DNA from: Tetraselmis striata
Lineage: Eukaryota; Chlorophyta; Chlorodendrophyceae; Chlorodendrales; Chlorodendraceae
Direction of reading: 5' to 3'
Assembly (NCBI GenBank): GCA_006384855.1
Contig: VCJN01001036.1
Coordinates: 1-64,000, forward strand
Length of the DNA stretch: 64,000 nucleotides
A model generated the notes under the pieces. The model ran no database searches. It saw nothing but the letters and a program-made list of their open reading frames with translations, and was not told the origin of the DNA. Of this stretch, positions 46,736 to 58,310 are shown piece by piece. A program made the position numbers and the translations under genes. Position 1 is the stretch's first letter. Each line of letters begins with the position of its first letter.

Positions 46736-48974
46736 TTACTTGTCAAAGGTCTTGCTGTTGACCGCAAGGCCCATGTTGCCAAGACCATTGTCCACAAACA
46801 TGACCTGCCCAGTGATTGCTGATGCCAGAGGAGAGCACAGGAATGCAGCAGTCTGCCCGATCTGTTCATGGTACATGGGCAAGGGACAGGCCGCACGAGC
46901 GGACGTCAGGCTGTAATGGTGCACACACTCAGCAACGCACATGGCAGCGCGATTGCAGTTGCAATTGCACAGAATGCAATTACCTCAACTGCTTGCAGCT
47001 CTTTCTGAATTGGGGCATTGTCGTATGAATAGTTGATCATGTCTTCAATAAATCCAATTGCCTTTGCCGCCCTAGAGCCCAGGGGCCCGGCGCTGATGCT
47101 GTTGACACGGATCTACAGAGAGAACACAATGTCACATATAATCAGCATGGAGTGGCTAGACAAGGCGTTTCAGACGCTATGTATGGGGACCAGGCACGGA
47201 CCTTGTGCTTGCGACCGGCTTCAAACGCCAACACCCTAGTATCGGATTCAAGCGCCTGTCATCACGTATAGCACAGTCAGTATCAAGCAACCCACGCCGG
47301 CGATGCAGGCAAATAAAAGCTCTCAGCAATGCTCACCGCTTTGGCGGAGCTCATGCCTCCTCCGTAGCCAGGGATGATTGACGTGGAGGCTAGGTAGGTC
47401 AGACAAAGTGCAGAACCGCCCTCATTCATTATGGGGGCAAAGTTCTGAACCATGGACACAAAGGAGTAGGACGAAGCACTCACAGCCGCCAGATATCCCT
47501 GTCGACAAGGAATGTCAGTGATCCCAGCGAGCGCCACTTGTGGGCACGCCCGGGGACGGGCTGTGTAAGCGGGGGGGGGGGGGGGGGGGGGGGGGGGTTC
47601 GATCGCAGGGAGGCAGACCGGGTGAACATCGGCTCACCTTGCGGCTGGTCTCCAGCAGGGCATTTTGCACTTCAGGGCCGTTGGCCAAAGAGTGAATCTG
47701 TGGGGCATGCGGAGATCAGCTCATCCCCAGTGTTACTAGTATGGTGACTAAAAAGATGGCAGCAGTGTATGGTACCAGAATATCGATCTTGCCAATCTCC
47801 TTCTCACACTTTGCAGCGACCTCAGAGACGGTGAAGTCGGGGGCAGCAGCGTAGCGCTTGTTGTTCTTCACCTGCATACAGCGGAAATGGCACAGTCAGC
47901 AAGTGGATCTCCCTACTCCTATGCACTTGGGCGGTCTGACAGGCTCTGGGGTATGTGCTGCTTGCTATGCAGGGAAAATGTCACCCACGTCCTCGGGGAC
48001 ATCCTCCGGCGTGTCAAACACAGCATCCATTCCATAGACCTACGTACAAATGCAGAGATTCATATTGTCAGTCAGAGTTTGTAGATGCTTGACATGCAGT
48101 CACTCCGGCTACAACATGATGGATCGACATTGCATGCCGCACATTGGCAAACTCCATTAAAGAGCCGTCAGAGAGCTTCCTTGATTCATCGAACTGCAGT
48201 GCAACAAAATGGTCCAGGTTTTAGAACCATGCTCACAGACAAGTCCACATTGGCGTCACAGGCGCGAGAGGCTACTTGCCTTGCCACGCCTCAAGCTGGT
48301 TTCAAAGATGTTGAGCGCTGGGACCTACGACAACGCACTCGTATTAGATCCACCCAGGCACATCCACATGGTACTACCCAATAAGAGCTGCCCCGGCTTA
48401 CCCAAACTCCAAGGGACACTTCAGCCCCAGCCTCCGCAAGCATCTTGGCAATTGCCCAGCCAAACCCCTGCGGGTTGCGGACATGGGGGATCAATGGACC
48501 CTGCAAGGACGTAGGAGCCATGCTACATGTACATAAAATTCAAGTATACGGACCTGATCGTCAGCAACGCCAGCGATGAATGCCTTCTTGCCTGTCAGAC
48601 AACAAAGGCCGGGGTGTGACAAAAACTGTAAAGCAGTGAACGGCAAATCAGAAGGTAGTTGGTGTTTGCTAGTTTCCGCACACAGCGTGCTTGGCGTACT
48701 GGACTGTGTGCATCTGGGCATGGGGAAGCGCACCTGTCAAATCGATACTCAAGCCAGATGCCCGGACGGCCACTGTCGACGCACGGGCGGACAGAACCGC
48801 GGGCGCTTTCTGCGCACCCAGGACAGCTGCGCCTGGGGAGAGAGCCGCACGCCTGGCAGCACTGAGGCCACTGATACTCCGAAGGGGCACAGCATACGCC
48901 CTACCGGTGCTGTGGCTAGTTCTGCATGCCAAGTTGGCGATTGCCAATGAGTTGCTGGCGGCAGTGCAAATCAT
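46736..48974 (-). CDS. ENR1: Plastid enoyl-[acyl-carrier-protein] reductase (NADH), 12 exons, 372 aa
   Basis: Last reductive step of each type II fatty-acid elongation cycle in the plastid (trans-2-enoyl-ACP to acyl-ACP, NADH). Exons (5' to 3'): 48974-48734, 48591-48554, 48467-48402, 48324-48280, 48193-48143, 48039-47989, 47871-47776, 47697-47638, 47498-47337, 47255-47202, 47112-46984, 46861-46736; sum 1119 bp, no internal stop. The first ~75 residues ([10 protein letters not shown] ... STVAVRASG) are Ser/Ala/Arg-rich with a VRAS cleavage-like motif, a typical chloroplast transit peptide. Then [20 protein letters not shown] (NADH fold), [22 protein letters not shown], the catalytic YLAS ... 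[10 protein letters not shown] (Tyr and Lys kept) and [10 protein letters not shown]. It closely matches the length and order of plant MOD1. The intron after exon 4 uses a GC donor (AAG|GCAAGT). The usual SER after the catalytic Tyr is STS. Intron 8 holds a C27 run on the coding strand. Confidence 0.96.
47571..47597 (+). repeat. G27 homopolymer in enoyl-ACP reductase intron 8
   Basis: Twenty-seven G on the + strand, hence C27 on the coding strand of the gene, inside the intron 47499-47637. Confidence 0.95.
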
Positions 48975-49984
48975 GATGGGCCCTGTACCAGATCGTGGCA
49001 CACAGAACGAAGCAAAGTTAGATGGCACGCCGATCGAGCGACGCGTGTACAAAAATGTGAGTGGGCTGTTCCCCAGCCACAACGCACATCCTGGCATCAT
49101 CGGCATGGGATGCTGCTGATGCACATAGTGCTCGTGCGACTGAAGAAGCAGCCGACGCAAGCCAGATGGGTGAATCGTGTCGCATCTACGAATAGAGTGG
49201 AGCAGTGGAAGCATGGATAACACGTTCACACGTTACAATGCACCCCGAACATAATTCTCGTACTAATTCTCGTATATTATCGAACAGTGACATCGGGCGA
49301 AAGCGCCAAAGGTTCTGGGAGGCCAGCACAAATACCTTGGCGGATGGCGAATTTGGATGATGTAGGGGAGTTTCGTATCCCAATCCAAGAGGGTTCGACA
49401 CGGGTAAGAGTGTAGGCTCGCGTTGCAACTTGCTGTGGAGGTGGTTGGCTAGTGGTATCAAGCAACACGCACTGATAGCTCGGATTGGCGGCGCTCCACT
49501 GCTTGTGCGGACTGCCGACAAACAAAAATGTCCGCCAGCGTAGGCACCGCCAAGTTTGCATGTTCAGTACCTTATTGTGCATTATTTTGTTATCGTGATA
49601 TGCCAGCATTACCGACGCTAATACAACTCACAAGACAGCTCAGCACCGCCACTATGAGGCGCATAACGACTACCATGGCAATCCTTACCCATACGTGGGA
49701 AATACGAGTGACGCATAGTTTTATTTCGCCGAGAAACGACTCGCCACAGATAGACACGCTGGCAAGCGGAACATACGAGGATGCAATATTACGATAGTTA
49801 TGCATCTGTCCGCCGGGAGTACGGGACGACCCCCCTGTACGCGCGCAATAAAAAGGTGTCCTGGTAAAACCTCGTACCACATAATGAATGCCGCATTAAA
49901 TGCAGGTACAGCATGTGTTTAAAATCTGAAGTCCGTGATAGCATTTGATGTGAACTTTTTGGTTACAGGGAGAGCGTCCAGAGA
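48975..49984 (+). other. Upstream of the reductase and 5' flank of the LINE
   Basis: The minus frame upstream of the reductase start stays open to 49229, but lacks conservation cues; I keep the ATG at 48974 because it heads the transit peptide. The rest (49230-49984) is lower in GC with no recognised gene. Confidence 0.4.
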
Positions 49985-52900
49985 ATGCACGCAAAGTACT
50001 GGGGAAGGAAAAAGCCTATACATTTAAGCAGAACCCTCTTAGCGCATTTTATGCGTCGCAGGATTTGCGGGGCTACTACTGCGACCCTACCCATCCAGCA
50101 GCCCCGCAGTTGTGCGGAAATTGGCGGAGCGGCGAGTGGGGGGCTGTGGGGGGCAGGGGATGCTGTGCGCGCCGGCTTCTCGGTGTGCGGGATGCAGCAA
50201 TTGTGGCGCGAATCGCGGGATGGCAGCGAGTTACATAATTACCAGATGGAGGCGGGTGAGCTGCCGACGACCACATCTCGGAGTGCCCGCCGACGGAAGC
50301 GTCGGCGATCTGCGAGGGCGCGGGCGGCTGCTGCTGAGGCTGCGGAAGGGGGCGCCGATGCTGCGGCTGATGGGGTGCCGCCGGCGGTGGTGGATGCTCA
50401 CCGCCGGGCGGCGAAACTCACCGCTGTGCAGGAGCTGCGCCGCGCTCGCCAGGCGTTGGACACTGTTGACCTCGGCATGGTGTCTGACGCCGCTGCGGCG
50501 CTTCCTGCCCTCGATGCCCTCCATCCGCCTCCTGCTGCCACCGGCCCGGAGTACTCTCCCCCGAAGAACCGCCGGACCTGCAACGGGCGCCACCGTCGTG
50601 GGGCGACAATGCGGACGAGGCTATGCGGTGGGGGGAGGACCATCGGCGGGTTGTGCGTCGTGCACCCCGCCTTTCCGCAGGGCATGTGGACTGGTGGCGT
50701 TGGGAGCACATCAGGGACCTAGACGTACCTTCATGGCGCCTGTGGGTGAACCGCTGCCTGGCGGGGCGGTGCCACTCGCGTACTGCGGCTTTTTTGGCGA
50801 GTGGCTCCGTCTTTGCGCTCCACAAGGACGACCCCGCCGCGCGCGAGGAGCGGGAAAAGAGCGGCGAGCCGCTGCGAGTACGCCCGTTCGGCGTCGGCTC
50901 CGTGCTGGTGCGCCTGGCCTCCGCCCACGCTCTGGGGCAAGTGGGTGCAGATGCGCAGGAGGTCATGGGCCCGGTGCAACGCAGCTTTCAGTCGGGAGCT
51001 GGCTGTGAGACGGCGTATATGAGCATGCGCGGGTGGCGCTGCAGCTTTTCGGCGGGCGTGGTACTGGTGGGAAAGGACTACTACTCCTGGATATTCGGAA
51101 TGCCTTCAATGAGGTATACCGGGGTGCGATGCTTTACGGCTTGCTTCAGCACCCGCGGCTACATAGCCTGATCCCTTTATTCCAGATGTTGTACGATCGC
51201 CCTAGCGACCTCTACTACTACGCGCCGGATGATCCCGGTACTTTGCGCGCCACCCTACAGTCTCGTACGGGTGTACGCCAGGGTGATGTCCTGGCCCCGC
51301 TATACTTCTGCCTCGCTATCGCGGGCCCGGTGCAAGCGGTTGTGGCTCGTACCGCCGCTGATACTTTTTGCCAGAGTTTTGCGGATGATTGCGGCGCGGC
51401 CACTGCCGCGGCCCACGTTCCGCGCGTTTTCGACGAGTACTGCACGGAGCTTTCCAAAGTCGGACTGGTGGTACAGGACAGTAAGACGCGGTACGTTCGT
51501 CACCCCGGCGACAGCGAGTCCGAGTTGCGGACAGTACGGGAGAAGTTGGCCCCGGGAAAATTTCGGACCCCGGCCGATGATCCTGTCCAGGATGGCGCCG
51601 TGTACCTGGGTGCTCCTATTCGCCATTACCCCGAGTGGATGACCGGCGCGTTGGGGCGGCGCCGGCCGGGAGGCCCACGCCACACTATTGGAGCGCATCG
51701 CCTCCTTTGGCACGTCGGGATACGGCTGCCACCATGGGGCCATGCGGTTGCTGGTCGTATGCGCGGCGGTGCGGCAGGCTGGCTTCCTTAGCCGCATGAT
51801 GCCGCCGCTGGAGCTGGACTCCTTCTTGGCGGCCGTGGACGCAGCCAACATTTCGGCTGCGTTTTCGCTGCTTGGCCTAGACGCTTGCAACCAGTCTACA
51901 CCGCGCATGGAGGCTGCAATCGTTCAGATGAGTATGCCCGCGGATTTTGGCGGTCTGAATCTGGCCTTGCTGCAGTCCGAGGCCCCTGCGGCGTTTTATT
52001 CCGCGCAATCGGTTGTCCTGCCAAAACTGGTACGGGAGTACGGGCCCGCCCTTGGCCCCTTATACGAGGCGGTCCGCGCCGAGGTGTCGTCTGTGGCTAC
52101 GAGTGCTTTGCCATGGGCGCGTGAGACGCGCCGCGTGTACGAGACTGTACGGGCCCTAACCACGTTACCGCAAGAAGATGTGCGGCGCGCACGCGCAGCG
52201 TATGCATGGGCATACCCACGAGATCTTCGAGTTACTTACGGTCTGTAATGCTACGACCACCGCTGCATCGGATCCAGCAGCTGGTACTGCGACCCGTACG
52301 GGTACGAGCACTAGCGGAGGACTGCGCGTCACCGCATCTCCTTTTACGGCCACTCCTCTTGGACTTGGTAATGGTGAGGCCGCCTCTGCTGCGCAGCAAT
52401 TGCTTCCTATCGGTGGTACGAGTACTGCCAATACCGTTACTACATGCGTTTTTGTAGCTCTGAAGATACCGTCGCCGGGCGAAATAGTGGCACACCCTCC
52501 GTCAGCATCGACTGTTTCCCTCCCTGAATCGCTGCCAGGTTCTACTGCTCCGCCCTCGGGTACGGGTTTGGGTGCGACCTCCGATGATCAACCCACGACC
52601 ATGGTTGTCCAACGCCACCTCAGCCGTGCGATTCGATTGCGTGACTTCGTGGCCCTCGATCTCAGCTTCCAACGTACTAGTGCAACGGCCTCGCGACATG
52701 ATACTCTGCGCTTGTACAGCGCGTGCGGGCCGGGCTCCCTATTGCTTTTCCAGTCGGATCACGAGTCCGCCCGCAAGATTCCCCATGCTGCTTATTCGGC
52801 CGCCACTGCGCGGGTACGGGGCTTTTGCCAACGCGGAGGTTCCGCGCTTGTCACTTGCCCTGGCCCCACGTGTCGTATTGATCCCTTATGGCTTCGCTCT

Positions 52901-53688
52901 ACGGATGGCTCGAACCGGAGCGCTACGGATTTCATCGTGGATCATCTACCCATATGCCCCTTAGCGAACTACAAGCACCGCATGCATACCGCTTTGAAGA
53001 ATCTGTGGGCATCTGTGGCAATTGATGCGGGGGTGGTGCTTGACCGGGACCGTTCGGGAGCCGGCGACTTGACCCTTGAGACGAGTGGGCTGCGCCCAGC
53101 GGACCGCTCGCGGCCGTCGGACCTGACGCTAGCGGGGTGGGGGGGGGGGGGGGGGGGGCGGCGGCGTGCGATTACATGATCGATTTCGCGTGCGTGTCCT
53201 TCACGACCCCCACTTGGAGTAACGACCCCCGTTGGTGCATCCCGGGAACCGCGGCCACCGAGGCGGAGCATGCTAAGTTGGCAGCGGACCGTGCGTCTTT
53301 CGCCCCAGTGCAGGGTGTTCACCGGTACTACCCTTTTGTGGTTGAGGACCGCGGCCGTCTCGGGAAGTCCGCTTTGACGGTGGTCTACATCTTCGCGGTG
53401 TTGTTGGCTGTGCGCAACTTCCCTAGCGGTCCTTCCGCCCCGACCTCTTGCATTCTTCGATGACAATCCGTTCCGGCACTTCGGAACTTTGTCGCCAGCC
53501 AACCTGCTGAGTTCCGCCCTCACCTGTCGCGCACACGGCAGGGGCTGTTGCAGCGGGTCTCGGCTTGCGTGCATGGTACCCTAGGCGGCATTCTCTCTGC
53601 CGGTGTGCAGATGGCCAAGTCGGATGCGTGTGCTCGTGCCCACTCCGCGTCTTCTCATGTTACTGCTTCCACCCCGCAGTCGCTGTAG
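49985..53688 (+). pseudogene. Non-LTR retrotransposon (LINE) polyprotein, decayed
   Basis: Blocks follow one another on the + strand in changing frames. N-terminal Arg/Ala-rich part (49985-50560). A pre-RT region (50560-51030; WWRWEHIRD, ending FQSGAGCETAYMSMR). The reverse transcriptase (51033-51640) with LLLLDIRNAFNEV, GVRQGDVLAPLYF and the catalytic SFADDCG. A connection region (51690-52240; FGGLNLALLQSEAPAAFYSA). A C-terminal part (52240-53688) with RPSDLTL, DYMIDFACV and YYPFVVEDRGRLGKSA, which resembles the restriction-like endonuclease end of R2/CRE-type LINEs; a TAG at 53686-53688 ends the last frame. About five frame changes (near 50555, 51030, 51640, 52230 and at the G tract 53137) break it. 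There is no poly(A) tail or target duplication that I can see. Confidence 0.82.
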
Positions 53689-54112
53689 AGGACCTTTTTG
53701 ATTGCTTTATTTTTTGGTGATTTCCGATATCGCCTTCTGCTGCTAGCTCATGTAAATATATGCGTCGCATGATCATCATGTAGCGCAGGATCATCAGGTA
53801 AATATTGCTTTTTCCATCAGTGCTTTAACATATGCGCACTACGAACATATCTAAAAGCAACTGTGAAAGGATCGTGTAAATTATGCGGCTGGTTGGCTCA
53901 TTCATCAATAAAAGCCGCATATCTGCAACCCCGCAAGGTTCGATCGAGTGTCCGGCGATAAAGAAGTCGCGCTAAAAACACTTTCACGCGTCGTTTCCGA
54001 GATGGGTGCGCGACTGTACGCGCCAGTTGCCGCCAGCATTACCGCCAGTTATGTGGCGACTGCACGCCGCCAGCATAAATTACCGCCCGCTACCGCCAGC
54101 AATTACCGCCTG
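53689..54112 (+). other. LINE 3' flank and junction with transposon copy 3
   Basis: No gene. The AT-richer 53700-53900 part is probably LINE 3' UTR. CCGCCAGCA-like repeats (54025-54105) stand where the right end of copy 3 should be. The copy 3 homology begins at AGCCACTCG (about 54113). Confidence 0.4.
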
Positions 54113-54240
54113 TAGCCACTCGTTGAAGCGTGCGGCTAAGTTGCGCCGCAAGGCCGCCTTATTACAAGCAGCAACAGCAGCAGGGCGGCAGCAGCAACAG
54201 CAACAGCAGAGGCGGCAGCAGGAGTAGCAGCAGCCGTCGG

Positions 54241-55979
54241 AAACGGCCCGCTGCTACTGGTGCCGTCTGCTGAACCATGTGGAGTGCCCGGACGGCAGGG
54301 TGAAGGTGACGCCTGCGGGGTATGCAAAGGACGTCCTCCAGAGGGTGGATGGCGAAGAGTTGCAGGCGTGCGCACGGGCGCGAGCTGCCTTCTGCTCTCC
54401 GGCGACCAGATGCTGGAGCAGATGGGCGTCATCGGCCAGATAGAGGAGGACTTGGCCAAGTCGGACCTCGATGGGGATGAGGACGGCAAAGCCCCGCTGC
54501 GCGGCGTGCGTTCAACACAACTCGGCTGGCGGAGGCCAAGCAGAACACCTACCGGCTGCCATGGCGTGTTCCAGGTGCCTGTGGTCCTAGGCTATGTCAG
54601 CATGGTCAACCTCTTCCCCCTCGCGCCGTGCCGCCTGTTTTTTTTGGCTTGGGAAAGGACTTATGGAGGAACTTCGTCACCGTGCTAGGCCACGTTGGAT
54701 TCCGGTGCAAGGTGACGGTGCAGTCCGGCTGGGTCATGGAGGACTGCTGGCACCACATGGAAACGTTTTACCTTCTTACCGCCGGTGCGTTGTTCAAGGA
54801 GGCCCGGGTGAAGGCGATCATGACCGAGAAAGAGCTCGCGTCCCCAGCGGTGATGCGTTCGGTGTCGCAGCTGGCGGTGCTTGGGCACATGTACAAGCGC
54901 CTGCAAGGAGCTGCGTGGTTCGTCACGCGGTGGGGGTTGCAGAACGTGGTGACGGAGGAGGACGGCCCCGAGCGCAAGGCGCAGATGGACGCGCTCATTA
55001 GGGAGGGGAGGACTCGATACCTAGCGGCCATCACCGTGTATGCCCGCATGGCTGAGGGAAACGGCTTCGTATCGCTCCTCGTCTCCAACTTGCACTCTGC
55101 GGTGTGCCGCGTGATCTGCCTGATGCTCGCTTGCGGGCACCCGCTTGCGGAGCTGTGGATGGAGAACTTCATGGGCTTCTTGAAGGCGGGCGCCAAGCGC
55201 GTGCTGCCGAAGAATGTCCGCGAGACCATGATGAGGGACCGCCTAAAGGCGCATCGCATCTACCGGGAACCCAACCCCAACAAGAAGCCCCCCCCCCCCC
55301 CCCCCCTCTTGCTGCCTGCTCAGCCACGTGCACCCACACCCACCCACCCATACCCACACACACACACTCACACTCGCACTCACATCGACCCACCCACCCA
55401 CACAGGGGTACATGGCCCCAGACGACGCTGGCCCTAGCGCCGTGGAGACGCCCATCCGGTTGGTTGGGAGCGCATCCGCTGCGTGGGAGAGCGCGGTGGG
55501 CTTCAAGGACCATTTGAAGCGACTGCTGGACGACGTCCGACGTACGGTAGGTGCAGGGCTCGCACTCGTATGCACCCATACTCGCGGGGTGGGGTGCGGT
55601 CCAGCCGGGCTGGACCCCCAGCGGTGGCGCTATGGGAGGGGGGGCGGGGGGGGGGGGGGGGGGGGGGAGGACGGGGAGACGTCAAGAGACAACTCCTTCT
55701 TTGTGTGCAAGATGTTGAAGCATGTCTCCGACGCCGACCCACCCACCTACACCACCGAGAGGGGGGGGGGGGGGGGGGCAGCGGCCGTGGGGTAGGCGGG
55801 GCAGCGGTTGCTACCGAGTGACCCGTTCACCATCGGTCTCTCCACGGGTTCAGATAGGGAGTTTTTTCAGAGCGGCGAGGTCGATCGGCGGGACCTTCAG
55901 AGCGTCGCAGATGTCGCGACGAGCCAGCTGTATTGGGGCGTATCAGTGGCCTCCTCGTACTTGTATCGTTTGCAGTAGC
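54241..55979 (+). pseudogene. Transposase copy 3: Tnp2-like core and C-terminus
   Basis: Spliced reading on +. 5' block with CYWCRLLNHVECPDG (about 54260). The core frame runs from 54628: FFGLGKDLWRNFVTVLGHVG; CWHHMETFYLLTAGAL; LAVLGHMYKRLQGAAWFVTR; VSNLHSAVCRVICLMLACGH; PLAELWMENFMGFLKAGAKR. The 'H.......L..G.P....WMe.fmG.lK' end is like the DUF4218-type region that closes CACTA transposases. After a C16 tract an exon at 55407-55551 (PDDAGPSAVETPIRLVGSAS, donor GTAGGT) and a last block (about 55820-55979: FFQSGEVDRRDLQSVADVAT, LYWGVSVASSYLYRLQ, TAG) probably finish the protein. The N-terminal half (BED, Tudor-like) is not present here, and homopolymers obscure several junctions. The classification rests on motif order, not on a search. 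Confidence 0.6.
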
Positions 55980-56151
55980 AACGCAGCCTTTCCGGTTGCA
56001 TAGTGTGACGCCGCCTGGATGTAACCTAGCAGTACGCGCAAAGTGCAAGTGTTACACGCCCGTGTGCCCCACCCAATAACATTGCGCCCGACCTCACTGA
56101 CGGCATGTCTCGCTCTCCATCATCTCCCGGGCCGTCCGCCGCCTCACCCAC

Positions 56152-56816
56152 TAGGCTCCCAGCATGTCTCGTAATTACACTGTAATACCATGTACTCATC
56201 ATGTAATCTTACCAGTAGTATGACACTCGCATGTAGTCATTACGTGACGTACTCGTAATAAACTGCATCATGCGCATATCACACGTCATCGTGACGCATC
56301 ATCCAACGCGGAGTATTTTTGCATCTGCCCCTGGAAGCCCGACAATCTCGCTGCGCTCTGGCCTAATCCGCGATAGGGCGCGCCGCAATGCCAGTGAGCG
56401 GGCGCGCGGCAGTGGGCGGCGAGGCGCGCGGCAGTGGGCGAGCGGAATAAATTATTTACATCCGGTTTTGACCGGGACCGCCTCGGCGGCCGGCTTGCTG
56501 CTCGCGGGTGGCGGCAGCGGCTACGGCGGCCCGGCGGCCGGCCCGCGACCCGAGCGCCCCACCGCCCGCCCTGGCCCCGGCACCACCCCGCCCCCCCAGC
56601 CGCCGGCTTGGCGAGCTGCTCGGCCTGCTTGGCCGGGAGCTCCGTGCTACTGCCCTCGTCGACGTCAACTGTCGACGTCGGAGGTCTGACACAGCACCTG
56701 CGAAAGTCAGTATGCGTGTTGATTGCATGCCGCGGCGACGGTGGCTGTGTAATCGAACAAGTGGGAAAACAAACGCGACTCACCTGCGGCTTCCCAGTGC
56801 GGCGTCACCTCGCAGA
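56152..56816 (-). other. ~665-bp insertion in ORF-Z of copy 3
   Basis: Copies 1 and 2 read straight from CCTCACCC to TGCGCACC; in copy 3 these are separated by 665 bp. The left half is AT-richer with several ATGTAAT/GTAATTAC words. The right half (56380-56700) is very GC-rich with codon-like structure, including on the minus strand DVDEGSSTELPAKQAEQLAK. A GTGAGT lies near its 5' side on the ORF-Z strand. No TIRs and no clear target duplication. It may be a captured host-gene fragment; I cannot name the gene. Confidence 0.55.
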
Positions 56817-57654
56817 CCTGCGCACCCTACCAGCCGCGCGTGCCTTCTCGGAAGCCTCACACACGGCGGCGCGAGTCGCGTCGCGGAACGCGTCCCTGAC
56901 ATGGCGGAACTCCTCCCTCGTCGCGGCCGTGGTCGGGCAGGGGACTGCCCGCTGATGGGTCGCCATGCATGGGTACTTGGGGCCGCACAAAGCCGGGGTG
57001 CCGTCGCAGCAACACTCCCACTTCGTCCGTTGGCCACAATACACGCACGCATGACGGGCGTCCGCCCATGACACGCACATGATAGTGCATGTGGCCGCCT
57101 CCCGCCACTGCTCGTAGTGCTCCGGTCAACATGGCGACGAGCAAGTCGGCATGTCCCGCAGGTGGCGCGAGCGCAGCCTCGCTCGCCTCGACAACCCCCT
57201 CAGCCCTATCAGTCTCCTCGACCCCCGCCTCCTCCGCCTCCTTACGCGGCGCATCAAGCGCATCATCGTCGCCTGGCAGGGCGTCCCCCACCCCCCCGCA
57301 ACGGCGCCGTCGGCGGTGGCCGACGCCGTCGTGGCGGGGTGCTGTGAGGAGGTGGCCCTAGACATAGGTGGGGCCGGCACCGCCAGGTGTTGCTCCACAT
57401 GCGGTTGCGGTTGCGGTGCGGTTCCTGACGCGACAGCTCCGTCACACAGGCACCGGCACCCCACGCGTGCTGCGCTTACCACCAACTGGCATGTTTCCTT
57501 TGGGAGGTAATTCATCCGCGTCGGAGGTGAGCGGCGGTGCCGGTGTGGGTGTGGATACTGCCCAGCCATTAGGGCTCCCGCCGCCCGCCACTCCGCCGAT
57601 CCACGCCGCGGCGTGTGATGCGCCCCGCATAGTCGCCTGGAATATATTATACAT
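56805..57654 (-). pseudogene. ORF-Z copy 3: Cys-rich zinc-ribbon ORF, broken
   Basis: Begins MYNIFQATMRG at 57654 and follows copies 1 and 2 through the Pro/Ala/Thr-rich half with frame changes near 57445 and 57290. The Cys cluster is at 57000-57080 (YCGQRTKWECCCDG, then LCGPKYPCMATH), with the first Cys of CVDC altered in context (HACVYCGQ). The tail is cut at RAAGRVRR by the 665-bp insertion. Confidence 0.5.
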
Positions 57655-57739
57655 GGCGCGGGGACGGGGAGGGGGGGGGATTCGTGCGTTTCGTAGGTCG
57701 GCGGAACGGCGTGCGAAGCTGCAGCCGCTGGTAGTGGTG

Positions 57740-58310
57740 GAATAAGTGAGCGTGGCGCCGTGGGCGGCGTATTACCGTGCGTGCATGCGTGCGCAACCCG
57801 GCGGCAGCAGGCGCCGGACTCGGCGTGTGCCGGCGGGAGAGCTGCGAAGCCATGGACACAGTACGGGATGCCAAGTCTGGCTAATCAACTGCCGAGGCTG
57901 GCGGCTTAACCCCCATGTCCGGCGGCTGAGGGACGGAAAGTGCGTAGAAGTTGATCGCCAAAGCGGGCATATATAGGCCTGGCTGTGCTGGGTTCCTATT
58001 AAGTAATGGCGGTTTGTGCTAAGTAATTCGTAGGGGTGGACCATGCAGCGCAGGTAGGGGGCGGTATAAATGAGGCGGGGCACATATACTGCTCCACGAA
58101 ACGACACTGTCGCACGCGTAGTTGAATAGACCCCCCCCCCCCCCCCCCCCCCCGCCCCCCCGCCGGGTCGGCCCGCCGACCCGCCACGGCTTATAATATC
58201 TGTCATGCATCGCCGGGGTATGTGTGAGTGGAGCCCCCGCCGCCACATCCCCCCCCCCCCCCCCCCCCCCCCCCCCCGCATTTACACTTGTGCACTCATT
58301 AAGTTTGGGC
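57740..58310 (-). other. Body between ORF-Z and satellite in copy 3
   Basis: Inverted counterpart of 23655-24268. Includes the GGGTCGGCCCGCCGACCC palindrome, C tracts at about 58131-58153 and 58248-58277, and no product that I can name. Confidence 0.55.

Noticed and set aside
49120-49229. Upstream in-frame start for the reductase
   Set aside because: The frame is open to 49229, but the extra residues do not resemble a transit peptide, while the ATG at 48974 heads a typical one.
56700-56783. The 665-bp insert as a simple intron of ORF-Z
   Set aside because: The GTGAGT lies about 50 bp inside the insert, not at its edge, and the bases before it shift the frame and run into a stop.
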